Source: Parvibaculum sp.
GTDB lineage: Bacteria; Pseudomonadota; Alphaproteobacteria; Parvibaculales; Parvibaculaceae
NCBI GenBank assembly: GCA_019635955.1
Contig: JAHBYL010000005.1
Span: 1-64,000, forward strand
DNA length: 64,000 nt
Direction: 5' to 3'
Positions 42,518-52,145 of this stretch are shown in pieces. Below the pieces are notes generated by a model that was not told the DNA's origin, ran no database searches, and was given only the letters and a program-made list of their open reading frames with translations. Numbering within the stretch: the stretch's first letter is position 1; each line of letters starts with the position of its first letter. The translations under genes and the position numbers were made by a program.

Positions 42518-42555
42518 GAACGAAACTCCAGTATGCGGGATCCAATTTGGCCCTG

Positions 42556-42584
42556 TATGTAGGGGCTGGACCCGCAGAAAGCAA
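42556..42584 (-). promoter_or_regulatory. probable sigma-70 promoter of rpoZ
   Basis: On the minus strand TTGCTT (42584-42579) and TACATA (42561-42556) with a 17-base spacer, about 40 bases upstream of the rpoZ ATG. Confidence 0.5.
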
Positions 42585-42621
42585 GCAAGAACAGGCCCTT
42601 ACGGCCAGTTCTGAGACGATT

Positions 42622-43152
42622 TCAACCGCCGATCCGGCGGATTTGCGCGAGTTCCGCGGGCGGAAGGGCGGCAATCAGCCGCTCCACGCTCTCCCCCGTC
42701 ACCGGATGCCGCCAGCCGGGCGCTACATCCCGCAGGGGCACCAGGACGAACCCCCGGGCCGCGATCCCCGGATGCGGCAGGGCCAGCGGTGCCCCGGCAA
42801 CCCCGCTGAGGCCGCCGCTGCTCGGCAATACCGTCCCCCGGCAATCCAGCAGGTCGAGATCGATCACCCGCGGTGCCCAGCGGTCCCGCCGGACCCGGCC
42901 GAACAGCGCCTCGATCCTGTGCAGCGTGGCGAGCACCCCTGCCGGGGGCGCCGCGGCCTCGACCGACGCGACCGAATTAACATAATCAGGCTGTGCGTAG
43001 TCGGCCAGCGCCGGGGTCCGGTAAAATGGAGCCGTCCGGACGACCTGCAGGCCGAACGCCGGCATCGCCGCCAGCGCCGCCCGGAGCATTGCCTCGGGCC
43101 CGCCCGCCGCACCGGGCAGATTGGCGCCGAGCGCTATCAGAATCTGCGACAT
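42622..43152 (-). CDS. folK: 2-amino-4-hydroxy-6-hydroxymethyldihydropteridine diphosphokinase
   Basis: 176 residues. ILIALGANLPG at the N-terminus, FYRTPAL, and the signature RRDRWAPRVIDLDLL identify HPPK, which pyrophosphorylates the pterin precursor of folate. ATG 43152 preferred over GTG 43158. Stands between rpoZ and the divergent NYN gene, without other folate genes. Confidence 0.94.
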   Translation of the reverse strand: MSQILIALGANLPGAAGGPEAMLRAALAAMPAFGLQVVRTAPFYRTPALADYAQPDYVNSVASVEAAAPPAGVLATLHRIEALFGRVRRDRWAPRVIDLDLLDCRGTVLPSSGGLSGVAGAPLALPHPGIAARGFVLVPLRDVAPGWRHPVTGESVERLIAALPPAELAQIRRIGG

Positions 43153-43338
43153 CTGCACAACCTGCGATTCTGCGATCAGCGTTTTACTTCACATTGAAGA
43201 ATAGCGCGCCGAAGACTTGCCGGAAAACTTGCGCGACCCATCATTCCAGTTCTAAGTCTCTGCAGGAAAGCTGCTTGCCTGCCATGACTCGTCTTCAAGA
43301 CTTTTCGCATAATCGCATTCGAGGGTGGAGTTGTTTGA

Positions 43339-43959
43339 ATGATCTTTTATCCGCATGAACGAATTGCACTCTTTATCGATGGCGCCAATCTCTATTCCGC
43401 TGCACGCGGCCTCGGCTTCGACATCGACTACAAGCGCCTGTTGGACTATTTCCGCGGCAAGGGCACGCTTATCCGCGCCTTCTACTACACCGCCCTGCTC
43501 GAAGATCAGGAATATTCGCCGCTCCGGCCGCTGATCGACTGGCTCGACTATAACGGTTACTCGGTCGTGACGAAGCCTGCCAAGGAATTCACCGACGCCA
43601 CCGGCCGGCGCCGCGTGAAGGGCAACATGGACATCGAGCTCGCCATCGACGCGCTCGAAATCGCCGACAAGCTCGACCACATGATCCTCTTCTCCGGTGA
43701 CGGCGATTTCCGCCGTCTCGTCGACGCGCTCCAGCGCAAAGGCAAGCGCGTCACCGTCGTCTCGACCATGCGCAGCCAGCCGCCCATGATTGCCGATGAG
43801 TTACGCCGCCAGGCCGACCAGTATGTCGATCTCGAATCCATGCGCGACACGATCGGCCGCAGCCATACGGATCGGCCGGCGCCGCCGCTGCGCAACGACG
43901 ACGATTACGACTATGACGACGACGAGGACGAAGCCGACAGCCGCCCGGCCCGGGCCTGA
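43339..43959 (+). CDS. NYN domain protein, LabA/DUF88 family
   Basis: 206 residues. The PIN-like NYN nuclease fold (about 8-170) is shown by IALFIDGANLYSAAR (Asp14), VKGNMDIELAIDALE and ILFSGDGDFRRLVDALQ, which supply the acidic metal site. The last 40 residues are disordered and rich in Asp/Tyr (DDDYDYDDDEDEAD). Probably an RNA-processing nuclease. Followed after three bases by a uracil-DNA glycosylase gene. Confidence 0.88.
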   Translation: MIFYPHERIALFIDGANLYSAARGLGFDIDYKRLLDYFRGKGTLIRAFYYTALLEDQEYSPLRPLIDWLDYNGYSVVTKPAKEFTDATGRRRVKGNMDIELAIDALEIADKLDHMILFSGDGDFRRLVDALQRKGKRVTVVSTMRSQPPMIADELRRQADQYVDLESMRDTIGRSHTDRPAPPLRNDDDYDYDDDEDEADSRPARA

Positions 43960-43962
43960 CGA

Positions 43963-44610
43963 ATGCCGCCTTCGGTTCCGGCGGAAGCGCCGCTCGATTG
44001 CCCGCTCTGCCCCCGCCTCGTCGCCTATCGCCGCGACAATGATGTGGCCCATCCCGACTGGTTCAATGCGCCCGTCCCGTCCTTCGGCGACGAGCGCGCG
44101 CGCCTTCTGATCGTGGGCCTCGCGCCGGGCGTTCAAGGGGCGAACCGCACCGGCCGCCCCTTCACCGGCGACTATGCAGGCGACCTTCTCTACGGCACGC
44201 TGATGGAGTTCGGCTTCGCCCAGGGCACCTATGATGCCCGCCCCGATGACGGGCTCGAACTCGAGCGCGCGATGATCACCAATGCAGTGCGCTGCGTGCC
44301 GCCGCAGAACAAGCCGACGCCCGCCGAGGCGAAGAACTGCCTCGGCTTCCTCAAGGCCCGCATCGCGGCGCTGCCGGACCTGAAAGTCATTCTCGCTCTC
44401 GGCCGCATCGCGCATGACGCGGTGCTGTCCGCACATGGCGTGCGCAAGGCGTCAGCCGCTTTCGGCCATGGCGCGGCGCATGAACTTCCCGGCGGCGTAA
44501 CGCTTTTCGACAGCTATCACTGTTCGCGCTACAACACGAATACGCGCCGGCTCACGCCGGAAATGTTCCACGGCGTCTTCCGCGACATCAAATCTTGTCT
44601 TGAAAGCTGA
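43963..44610 (+). CDS. uracil-DNA glycosylase, family 5 (UDGb)
   Basis: 215 residues. Four cysteines (13, 16, 111, 126) place an iron-sulfur cluster; GLAPGVQGANRTGRPFTGDYAG is motif A with the family-5 alanine in place of the usual acid, and SYHCSRYNTNTRRLT is motif B. Removes uracil and deaminated purines from DNA. Three bases after the NYN gene, so probably co-transcribed. Confidence 0.9.
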   Translation: MPPSVPAEAPLDCPLCPRLVAYRRDNDVAHPDWFNAPVPSFGDERARLLIVGLAPGVQGANRTGRPFTGDYAGDLLYGTLMEFGFAQGTYDARPDDGLELERAMITNAVRCVPPQNKPTPAEAKNCLGFLKARIAALPDLKVILALGRIAHDAVLSAHGVRKASAAFGHGAAHELPGGVTLFDSYHCSRYNTNTRRLTPEMFHGVFRDIKSCLES

Positions 44611-44616
44611 AGGGCC

Positions 44617-45114
44617 TCAGCCCTTCTCGCGCATGAGACGCGCCTTGTCGCGCTCCCAGCTCCGCTCTTTCAGCGTCTCGCGCTTGTCGGCGAGCTTCTT
44701 GCCCTGGGCGAGACCGATCTCGACCTTCACGAAACCCTTGTCGTTGAAATACATGCGGAGCGGCACGATGGTCATGCCCTGCCGCTGCACGGCGGCCACC
44801 AGCTTGTCGATCTCGCGCCGGTGAAGCAGCAGCTTCCGCGGCCGCCGCGTTTCATGGTTGAAGCGGTTGGCCTGCAGATAGACCGGGATATAGGCGTTGA
44901 CCAGCATGATCTCGCCCTCCCGCGTCGCATGGGCATAGGCCTCGTTGAGACTGCCCTGGCCGGTGCGCAGCGACTTCACCTCGCTGCCCTTGAGCTCGAT
45001 GCCCGCCTCGAAGGTCTCCGTAATGCTGTAGTTGAAACGCGCCTTGCGGTTGTCGGCAATGATCTTGCTGCCGTCACCGGGCTTCTTCTTGGCGCCGCCG
45101 CTTTTGGAGGACAT
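44617..45114 (-). CDS. smpB: SsrA-binding protein SmpB
   Basis: 165 residues. [30 protein letters not shown] and the C-terminal basic tail [12 protein letters not shown] identify SmpB, the tmRNA partner in ribosome rescue. Follows dapA by 25 bases, the frequent dapA-smpB order. tmRNA itself is not in the window. Confidence 0.97.
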   Translation of the reverse strand: MSSKSGGAKKKPGDGSKIIADNRKARFNYSITETFEAGIELKGSEVKSLRTGQGSLNEAYAHATREGEIMLVNAYIPVYLQANRFNHETRRPRKLLLHRREIDKLVAAVQRQGMTIVPLRMYFNDKGFVKVEIGLAQGKKLADKRETLKERSWERDKARLMREKG

Positions 45115-45139
45115 GACTCCCGCGTTTCCTTCCCGCTCC

Positions 45140-46015
45140 TCAGTTGAGGAGCCCGGCGCTCCGCATCGCGTCCCGGACCTTGTCCTGCACGGGCGCGCTC
45201 GCCGTCACCAGCGGAAGCCTGATTTCGTTCTCGCACAGACCGAGCAGGCTCGCACCATACTTCACCGGCGCCGGATTGGGGTCGATGAAGAGCGAATTGT
45301 GGAGCGGCATCAGCCGGTCCTGAATCTGCAGCGCCTTGGCATAGTCGCCCGCCAGCGTTGCCTCCTGGAACTCCGCGCAAAGCTTCGGCGCAATATTCGC
45401 CGTGACCGAAATGCAGCCAACGCCGCCATGCGCGTTGAAGGCCAGCGCGGTCCCGTCCTCGCCCGAGAGCTGGCAGAACTCGGGGCCCATCGCCTGACGT
45501 TGCAGGCTGACGCGCGCGATATTCGCCGTTGCATCCTTCACGCCCACAACGTTCTTGAGCTCGAAAAGCCGCGTCATGGTCTCGAGCGAGATGTCGACGA
45601 TGGTCCGGCCGGGAATATTGTAGAGGATGATCGGGATATCGACGGCATCGTTCACCGCCTTGAAATGCTGGTAGATGCCTTCCTGCGACGGCTTGTTGTA
45701 ATAGCCGGTCACACTGAGCACGGCGTCGGCGCCCACATCCTTCGCGAAAGCGGTCAGCTCGATGGCCTCGACCGTATTGTTGGAACCCGCCCCGGCGATC
45801 ACCGGCACCCGGCCGCGCGCCGCCTCGATGCAGAGCTTCACCACGCGCTTGTGCTCGTCATGCGACAGCGTGGGCGACTCGCCCGTCGTGCCGCAGGGAA
45901 CCAGCCCATGCGTACCCTGCTCGATCTGCCATTCCACGAGTTTCACGAACGCAGCCTCATCCACCTTGCCATTCCTGAATGGCGTTATGAGTGCAACGAA
46001 CGATCCCTTGAACAT
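45140..46015 (-). CDS. dapA: 4-hydroxy-tetrahydrodipicolinate synthase
   Basis: 291 residues. Condenses pyruvate with aspartate semialdehyde in lysine/diaminopimelate synthesis. Schiff-base Lys160 in [10 protein letters not shown], Tyr132 in ILYNIPGRT, and [13 protein letters not shown] 46015 gives the standard [13 protein letters not shown] start. Confidence 0.96.
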   Translation of the reverse strand: MFKGSFVALITPFRNGKVDEAAFVKLVEWQIEQGTHGLVPCGTTGESPTLSHDEHKRVVKLCIEAARGRVPVIAGAGSNNTVEAIELTAFAKDVGADAVLSVTGYYNKPSQEGIYQHFKAVNDAVDIPIILYNIPGRTIVDISLETMTRLFELKNVVGVKDATANIARVSLQRQAMGPEFCQLSGEDGTALAFNAHGGVGCISVTANIAPKLCAEFQEATLAGDYAKALQIQDRLMPLHNSLFIDPNPAPVKYGASLLGLCENEIRLPLVTASAPVQDKVRDAMRSAGLLN

Positions 46016-46297
46016 GGCTTTGGCTCCGTTACCCCGGATTAACTCTGCCGGGGAAATTTTCGGGCGTCTCCCGAAGGCGCGCAACATAACCGCAAGTCCC
46101 CGGCCCGGCAAGAAATCTGCCGGTTTTCCCCGGTTCCTGTTGCGGCGCAGTGGGCAGCGCGATTAGTCTCGAATTAAAGGACAGAGTGGCAGGCTGAGGC
46201 TCAGGGCCGCCATGTCGTCGGCGGCGCCTCGCCCGGCCCTTTCCCGGCCAGCGCAGGCAAGTTCAATTTTTTGGTACGGGTAGGCAGCTTGAAGGCC

Positions 46298-48568
46298 ATG
46301 TCCACGGCGGTGCGTTTGCGGGTTGCGGCTCTTTCCCTTGCGGCGCTTGTGGTCATGCCCACACAGGGCTGGACATCGGCCGTCCCTCTTGCGCGCCCCG
46401 AACCCGGCAAGCCCGCCGCTGCGCCCGCAAGCGCCTCGGCGCCCATCCGCCCGGCCGCCAGCGCCGCCGGAGGTTTTTCCGGCCTTGGCGCCGCAGAGAT
46501 GGCTGCGCTGCGCGCCGCCTATGCCGAGACGGACCGCGGCAACTGGCCGACGGCGACGCGGCATCTCTCGCAAGTCTCCGATCCCGTCGCGATCAAGCTC
46601 GTCACCTGGTCCCGGCTCATCTCGGACAACAGCACCGCGACCTTCTCGGAAATCGTCGCCTTCACGGATGCAAATCCCGGCTGGCCGCGCCGCGCAACGC
46701 TCGACCTCCGCGCCGAGCGCGCGCTGCTCACCTATCCCCTGTCGAACGAGGACGTGACGGAGTGGTTTTCAGCCACCGCGCCCGCCTCCGGCGAGGGCCG
46801 CATCCGCTATGGCAAGGCGCTCCTCGAAATGGGGCGGACGCAGGAAGGCGCGGAATGGATTCGCCGGGCTTGGGTCGAGAACGATTTCTCCCCGGCGCGC
46901 CAGAAGGAAATTCTCGCGGCCTATGGCCAGCACATAAATACCGAGGCGCAGCAGAACCGCCTTGCCCGCCTTCTCTGGGAACGCCGCACCACCGACGCGC
47001 GCACGACAGCGGCGCTTCTCGGGCAGGAAGCCCGCGCGCTGGCGGATGCCCGCATCGAATTCATTTCCGGCTCGAGCCGCGCCCAGGCCGCGCTTTCGCA
47101 GGTGCCGCCGGCGCTGCGCGCCGACCCCGGCCTCCTTTACGAGCAGGTCCGCTATGAGCGCCAGCGCGGCAACGATCACAATGCCCTGCCGCTGCTGCTG
47201 ACGGCGCCGACGGAAGCGCATCAGCTTGTCCGTCCCGAGACATGGTGGATCGAGCGCCGCATTCTCGCGCGCAAGGCGCTAGCCGAAGGCCTCTATATGC
47301 AGGCCTACCAGATATCGTCGGGCCACGGCCTGAGCGAGGGCGTGGATTTCGCCGATGCCGAGTTCATGGCGGGCTGGATCGCACTGCAGTTCCTCAACAA
47401 GGCCGACATCGCCTATGGCCATTTCCGCAAGCTGGAGGCGGGCGTCTCGACTCCGATCAGCAAGTCCCGCGCGGAATACTGGTCTGCCCGCGCGGCCGCC
47501 GCCGCCGGCAAACAGGAGGAGGCCGACCGCTATTTCAAGGCTGCGGCCGCCTACCCGACCACCTTCTATGGCCAGCTCGCCACCGCAGCGCTCGCCAGCC
47601 GGGGCGGCGACGGTAAGCTCGTTCTGCCCGCCCTGCCTGCCCGCGACGCCGAGACGACCAAACAGTTCTCCGGCCGCGAACTCGTTCGCGCTGCCCGCAT
47701 TCTCAAGGATGTGGACCGCGAGCGCGAACTCTGGGCCGTCATGCTGCATCTTTCGACGACGCTGGAAACCAAGGCGGAGCTCAGCGCCCTTTCCGACCTC
47801 GCGCTCAGTTTTGGCGACCGCAAGCTCTCCCTTCGCATCGCGAAGAACGCGCTTGCCCGCAATATCATCGTCGCCGACCACGCCTATCCGACCGATGCCA
47901 TGCCCTCATGGACGCATCGCGGGCCGCCGGTCGAAAAGGCGCTTGTCTATGGCCTGTCGCGCCAGGAAAGCGAATTCGATCCCAATGCGCTGAGCCCCGC
48001 CGGTGCGCGCGGCATCATGCAGCTCATGCCCGGAACGGCGCGCATCGTCGCCAAGCAGGTCGGCCTGCCCTACAACCAGAGCCGCCTCAGCGACCCCGTC
48101 TATAACGCCACACTCGGCGCCGCCCATCTCGGCGATCTCGTCGAGAACGATTTCGGCGGCTCCTACATCATGAGCATCGCCGCTTACAACGCCGGCGCCT
48201 CGCGCGTGCGCCAGTGGGTCGGCCGGTTCGGCGATCCGCGCTCGACCGCGGTCGATCCGATCGACTGGATCGAGAACATTCCTTTTTCCGAGACGCGCAA
48301 CTATGTCCAGCGCGTGATGGAAAACATGGAAGTCTATCGCGGGCGGCTGAGCGGTACGCCGCAGCCTGTCCGTCTCGATCAGGATATTCGCCGCCACACG
48401 GGCGCGGTGCCGATCACGGCGCCGGCGCCGACTCCCCGTCCGAGCAATATTCCGCTCGCGCCACCCGGCGCAACACCGGCAGCGGCCGCGCCGGCTTCGG
48501 CATCGCCCACGCCGGTCGCATCGCCCGGCAACGCCATGGCGCCCGTGGTCGAAGCGGAAGACCGCTGA
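46298..48568 (+). CDS. slt: soluble lytic murein transglycosylase (Slt70-like)
   Basis: 756 residues: signal peptide (about 1-26), a low-complexity Ala/Pro region, a long alpha-helical superhelix (about 65-530) and a C-terminal SLT domain. Catalytic Glu557 in YGLSRQESEFDPNALS, then GARGIMQLMPGTA and SIAAYNAGASRVRQW. A Pro/Ala tail of about 60 residues follows. Cleaves peptidoglycan with 1,6-anhydro ends. Divergent from dapA. Confidence 0.94.
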   Translation: MSTAVRLRVAALSLAALVVMPTQGWTSAVPLARPEPGKPAAAPASASAPIRPAASAAGGFSGLGAAEMAALRAAYAETDRGNWPTATRHLSQVSDPVAIKLVTWSRLISDNSTATFSEIVAFTDANPGWPRRATLDLRAERALLTYPLSNEDVTEWFSATAPASGEGRIRYGKALLEMGRTQEGAEWIRRAWVENDFSPARQKEILAAYGQHINTEAQQNRLARLLWERRTTDARTTAALLGQEARALADARIEFISGSSRAQAALSQVPPALRADPGLLYEQVRYERQRGNDHNALPLLLTAPTEAHQLVRPETWWIERRILARKALAEGLYMQAYQISSGHGLSEGVDFADAEFMAGWIALQFLNKADIAYGHFRKLEAGVSTPISKSRAEYWSARAAAAAGKQEEADRYFKAAAAYPTTFYGQLATAALASRGGDGKLVLPALPARDAETTKQFSGRELVRAARILKDVDRERELWAVMLHLSTTLETKAELSALSDLALSFGDRKLSLRIAKNALARNIIVADHAYPTDAMPSWTHRGPPVEKALVYGLSRQESEFDPNALSPAGARGIMQLMPGTARIVAKQVGLPYNQSRLSDPVYNATLGAAHLGDLVENDFGGSYIMSIAAYNAGASRVRQWVGRFGDPRSTAVDPIDWIENIPFSETRNYVQRVMENMEVYRGRLSGTPQPVRLDQDIRRHTGAVPITAPAPTPRPSNIPLAPPGATPAAAAPASASPTPVASPGNAMAPVVEAEDR

Positions 48569-48641
48569 CACAATCTTGCCGCTTGCCGTCCGGCGCGCGC
48601 CTGCACATGATCCCCTTCCTCGAATGCCGGGAGACATGACC

Positions 48642-49514
48642 ATGGCCGCTGCCTACCGAGACATCTTCTATACGAGCCAGGATGGGCTGAAGCTCTACGC
48701 GCGCGATTATGGCGATCGCGCCGCGCCCGGTTCGCCGGTCATCTGCCTGCCGGGCCTGACCCGCAACTCGAAGGACTTTGCCACCCTCGCCGAGCAGCTC
48801 GCGCCACAGCATCGCGTCATCTGCGCGGACTTTCGGGGCCGCGGCCGCTCCGCCTGGTGCGACAACTGGGCGGACTACACCCCCGCTCACGAGATGATGG
48901 ACACGCTCGACCTGATGGGCGCGGCGGGCATCGGTCAGGCGGTCTTCATTGGCACCTCGCGCGGCGGCATCGTCACCATGGCGCTTGCCGCCTTCCGCCC
49001 GAACGTCATCAAGGCAGCCGTGCTGAACGACATCGGGCCGGAACTCGAGCAAAAGGGCATCGAACGGATCGCAGGCTATGTCGGCATCATGGAAACGCCC
49101 GCCACATGGGACGAGGCGGCCGTGAAACTCCGGGTGATGAACGAGCGCGAATTTCCATCGCTGACCGCCGAAGAATGGCGCGCCTTTGCCCGCCGCACCT
49201 TTGCCGAGGAGCATGGCGCTCCGAAGCTCGACTACGATCCGAAAATCGGCACCGCCATGCGCAAGGGGCTCGAGGCGACGAAGGGCGAAGCACCGACCAT
49301 GTGGCCGCAATTCGGCGCGCTGGCTCAGAAGCCCGTCCTCGTCATTCGCGGTGAAAACTCCGACCTCCTGAGCGTGGATATCGTCTCGCGCATGGAAGCG
49401 GCAGGACCGGATATCTCTTCCGCCACCGTCAAGGACCGAGGCCACGCCCCGTTCCTCGACGAGCCGGAAGCCATCAAGGCGATAGACGCTTTCCTCGCCC
49501 GCACGGCGCGCTGA
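48642..49514 (+). CDS. alpha/beta hydrolase
   Basis: 290 residues. Nucleophile elbow GTSRGG, oxyanion region CLPGLTRNSKDF, acid and DRGHAPFLDEP with the catalytic His. Resembles esterase/lactonase-type hydrolases; substrate unknown. ATG 48642 is spaced eight bases from GGGAG; ATG 48636 is too close. Lies 73 bases after slt. Confidence 0.85.
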   Translation: MAAAYRDIFYTSQDGLKLYARDYGDRAAPGSPVICLPGLTRNSKDFATLAEQLAPQHRVICADFRGRGRSAWCDNWADYTPAHEMMDTLDLMGAAGIGQAVFIGTSRGGIVTMALAAFRPNVIKAAVLNDIGPELEQKGIERIAGYVGIMETPATWDEAAVKLRVMNEREFPSLTAEEWRAFARRTFAEEHGAPKLDYDPKIGTAMRKGLEATKGEAPTMWPQFGALAQKPVLVIRGENSDLLSVDIVSRMEAAGPDISSATVKDRGHAPFLDEPEAIKAIDAFLARTAR

Positions 49515-49517
49515 CGC

Positions 49518-51179
49518 CTATTCGTTGCGCGCCACCGCTTCGGCGACTGGCGGGCGCTCCGCCTCGGGCCTCGACGGACCGATAATGGCCTCGGCCGCCT
49601 CGATGCGCATGGCGGCCCGCACCGCGTGATGCGCGATGCGGCGAATGAGATCCGCCTCGCGCACGGCGCCGTCCAGCAGATGCAGCCGGGTGAACCCGCC
49701 GCGCGACGCCGCTTTCAGCACCTCATCCTTGATACGTTGATATTCCGCCTCGAAGGCCTGCCCCCGTGCGGACAATGCCTCTCCGTCGGTCAGCATCTGC
49801 GTATCGAGAAGCTCCGCCAGAGAATTGCGGTAGGCACGCAGTTGCGCCGCGAGTTCCTCCGGCAATTGATGGATGTCCGCTGAGTGGTCCATCAACTCCT
49901 CAAGCTCGTGCACCATTCCGTTATAGTGCTGCAGCGCCCTGAGCGCATGGGCGAGCGCATCGGGCAATTTGTCCGGCATTCGGGCGGCAGACATGGAGGC
50001 TGCATAGTCGCCGATCGCCTCCGACAGCTGGCCGAGCGGCAGTACCCGCCGCTTTACCTGCGCGGCCTGGAGTAGAGGTGTCTTGAGATATCCGGCAACC
50101 ATCCCGCTCGTGATGCCACCGAAGCGCCTGAGCTCAAGCAACAGACTGGCCGCCGCGAGCGGGGGCATGTCCTGCAGCGTCTTGTCGAGATGCTGCGGCC
50201 GCGCCTCGCTCTCCTCCTGCGAGACAAAGCGCGTCTTCAGCCACTCCACCATGCGGTCGGCCCAAAACCAGACGGAGAGTAAGCCAAGCAGGTTGAAGCT
50301 CGTGTGGAAGATCGCGAGGATCATCGCGGGCTCCGGCAGGCCCCAACCCCTCCCGCCGAGCCATATGACTCCCCAGAAGAAAAACGGCAGCAAGACGCAG
50401 GCAATAGCAGCCGAGGAAAGATTGAAGATGAAGTGCGCTGCCGCTACGCGCTTCGCATTCGAGGTCGCATCGAGGACGGCGAGTATACCGGTCACTGTGG
50501 TGCCGATATTCGCGCCGATGACCATGGCCGCGCCGGTAGGAAGGTCGATCAATCCGCCGGAGACCGCCGAGAGCGCAATGGCGATCGAGGCGCTCGAGGA
50601 CTGCGCCATGGCCGTTACCAGTAGCCCCGCAAATACGAACAGCACGTAGTGCAGGAAGCCGCCGCCGCTGAGCGTGTCGAGCTGCATCACCCCGGCAACG
50701 CTTTCAAATGAGTCTTTCAGAATCGAAACGCCGAGAAAGAATATTCCGAATCCGGCGATGGCTTCGCCAATAGCGCCACGTGCGCCGCTCGGCGCCGTCA
50801 GCCTCAGGATCATGCCGGCACCGATGGCCGGCAGCGCAAGCACCTTGATATCGACATTGAACCCGACAGCGGAAACGATCCAGCCCGTCATGGTCGTGCC
50901 GACCGCGCTGCCGAAGACCACCCAGACCGCATTGCCGAGCGTCAGGATGCCCGCATTGACGAAGCCGATGGCCGCCACGGTGACGGCGCTCGACGACTGC
51001 ACCAGCGCCGTCAGCGAAAAGCCTGCCGCCAGCCCCTTCGCCCGCGTGTTCGTCCAGCGCTCGAGTATCTGCTTGAGCGACGGGCCGGCGGCGACCTTCA
51101 GCCCGTCCGTCATCAACCACATGCCGACAAGGAAGAGTCCCAGCCCGCCGATCAGTCCCGTGAAACTCTCAAAGCCCAT
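49518..51179 (-). CDS. Na/Pi cotransporter family protein with PhoU-like domain
   Basis: 553 residues. Two copies of the QSSSA motif (LVQSSSAVTVAA and MAQSSSASIAIA) mark the duplicated NPT2-type membrane domain (about 1-330); the C-terminal 220 residues are helical and PhoU-like (two repeats). Probable sodium-dependent phosphate transport or related anion. Convergent with the upstream hydrolase, three bases apart. Confidence 0.9.
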   Translation of the reverse strand: MGFESFTGLIGGLGLFLVGMWLMTDGLKVAAGPSLKQILERWTNTRAKGLAAGFSLTALVQSSSAVTVAAIGFVNAGILTLGNAVWVVFGSAVGTTMTGWIVSAVGFNVDIKVLALPAIGAGMILRLTAPSGARGAIGEAIAGFGIFFLGVSILKDSFESVAGVMQLDTLSGGGFLHYVLFVFAGLLVTAMAQSSSASIAIALSAVSGGLIDLPTGAAMVIGANIGTTVTGILAVLDATSNAKRVAAAHFIFNLSSAAIACVLLPFFFWGVIWLGGRGWGLPEPAMILAIFHTSFNLLGLLSVWFWADRMVEWLKTRFVSQEESEARPQHLDKTLQDMPPLAAASLLLELRRFGGITSGMVAGYLKTPLLQAAQVKRRVLPLGQLSEAIGDYAASMSAARMPDKLPDALAHALRALQHYNGMVHELEELMDHSADIHQLPEELAAQLRAYRNSLAELLDTQMLTDGEALSARGQAFEAEYQRIKDEVLKAASRGGFTRLHLLDGAVREADLIRRIAHHAVRAAMRIEAAEAIIGPSRPEAERPPVAEAVARNE

Positions 51180-51207
51180 CCATGCCTCCGCGCCGCCAAG
51201 TATCGCG

Positions 51208-51915
51208 TCATCCCCGCCTCAGCCGCAACATGCGCGTGGCGCCGCGCTGGAACTCGAACGGCACCTCGACAAGCTCGGCCCCATGGCCTTCGGCTCTCAG
51301 CGCCGTCATGACGCCGGGCAGGTGGCTCGACGGGAGCCCGTCGAGATTGAGCAAGGGAAAGACGCGCACCTCCTCCGCCACCCGCAGCAGCTCCCTCAGC
51401 GACGTCAGATGGAAGCGGAAGTCGAGCCGGTCGCCATAGAGAAACAGGAGATGCGAAACCAGCGCGAGCCGGTATGTGCCATCGGCAAAAGGCAGCACCG
51501 GCAGCGCCGCTTCCACATAGCGGCCTTCGCGCCTTCCCGCCTCATAGTCGGCTGTGAACAGCGCCAGCGCCTCGCGCCGAAGCCGCAGCACATTTTCCTC
51601 CGAGCCGTAATGCGCCCAGTTGAAGCGATAGGCCGCGCGGCGCATAGCAGCCCGCATCGCATCCACCGTCTCATCGAAACGATGTGCGATCTCGCCGGCC
51701 GAAAGCCTGTAGAGCGGATCGGCCGCGACAACCGGCGCGCCAAGCGCATGGGCCTCGGCGGCGAAGGAGGACGGACCAGCCCCGATATCGAGTACCGGCC
51801 CGAAGTCCATCGGGTCCCCGAGGGCAAAAAAGGCTGAATATTCGCCGAGCCTGCGCCCCCAGGGCACAATGCCTGGAAGCTCGAAGGCAGGCTTGTCTCT
51901 GGTATCGGGCGTCAT
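51208..51915 (-). CDS. SAM-dependent methyltransferase-like protein
   Basis: 235 residues. VLDIGAGPSSFAAEAHALG followed by VVAADPLY is a motif I and II pair of class I methyltransferases; LPVLPFADGTYRLALVSHLLFLY gives motif IV. The acceptor is unknown. The protein family is found as a hypothetical in relatives. Separated from the betaine genes by a terminator. Confidence 0.7.
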   Translation of the reverse strand: MTPDTRDKPAFELPGIVPWGRRLGEYSAFFALGDPMDFGPVLDIGAGPSSFAAEAHALGAPVVAADPLYRLSAGEIAHRFDETVDAMRAAMRRAAYRFNWAHYGSEENVLRLRREALALFTADYEAGRREGRYVEAALPVLPFADGTYRLALVSHLLFLYGDRLDFRFHLTSLRELLRVAEEVRVFPLLNLDGLPSSHLPGVMTALRAEGHGAELVEVPFEFQRGATRMLRLRRG

Positions 51916-51978
51916 CGCATCTCTCCCTTGGTAGTGACGCCACCATCCGGGGAAGCCTTTGACGCATGAAAGAAAACG

Positions 51979-52010
51979 AAAAGGCCGCCTCCAGATGGGG
52001 CGGCCTTTTT
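51979..52010. terminator. bidirectional intrinsic terminator
   Basis: AAAAGGCCGCC (51979-51989) pairs with GGCGGCCTTTT (51999-52009), 11 bp with a nine-base loop, T-runs on both strands. It lies about 135 bases beyond the end of the betaine-synthesis operon, which reads towards it. Confidence 0.85.
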
Positions 52011-52145
52011 CCGGTTTCGATCGTCAGACGACGGAACGGGCCACCCTTCAGGTGGTCCACCAGTTCCGCATTGCGAAAGCGATCGCGTTCATCGTCAGAT
52101 CCTCTTGCCGGACCGTTCCGGCGAAGGAAATCTAGTCCCGGCGCC

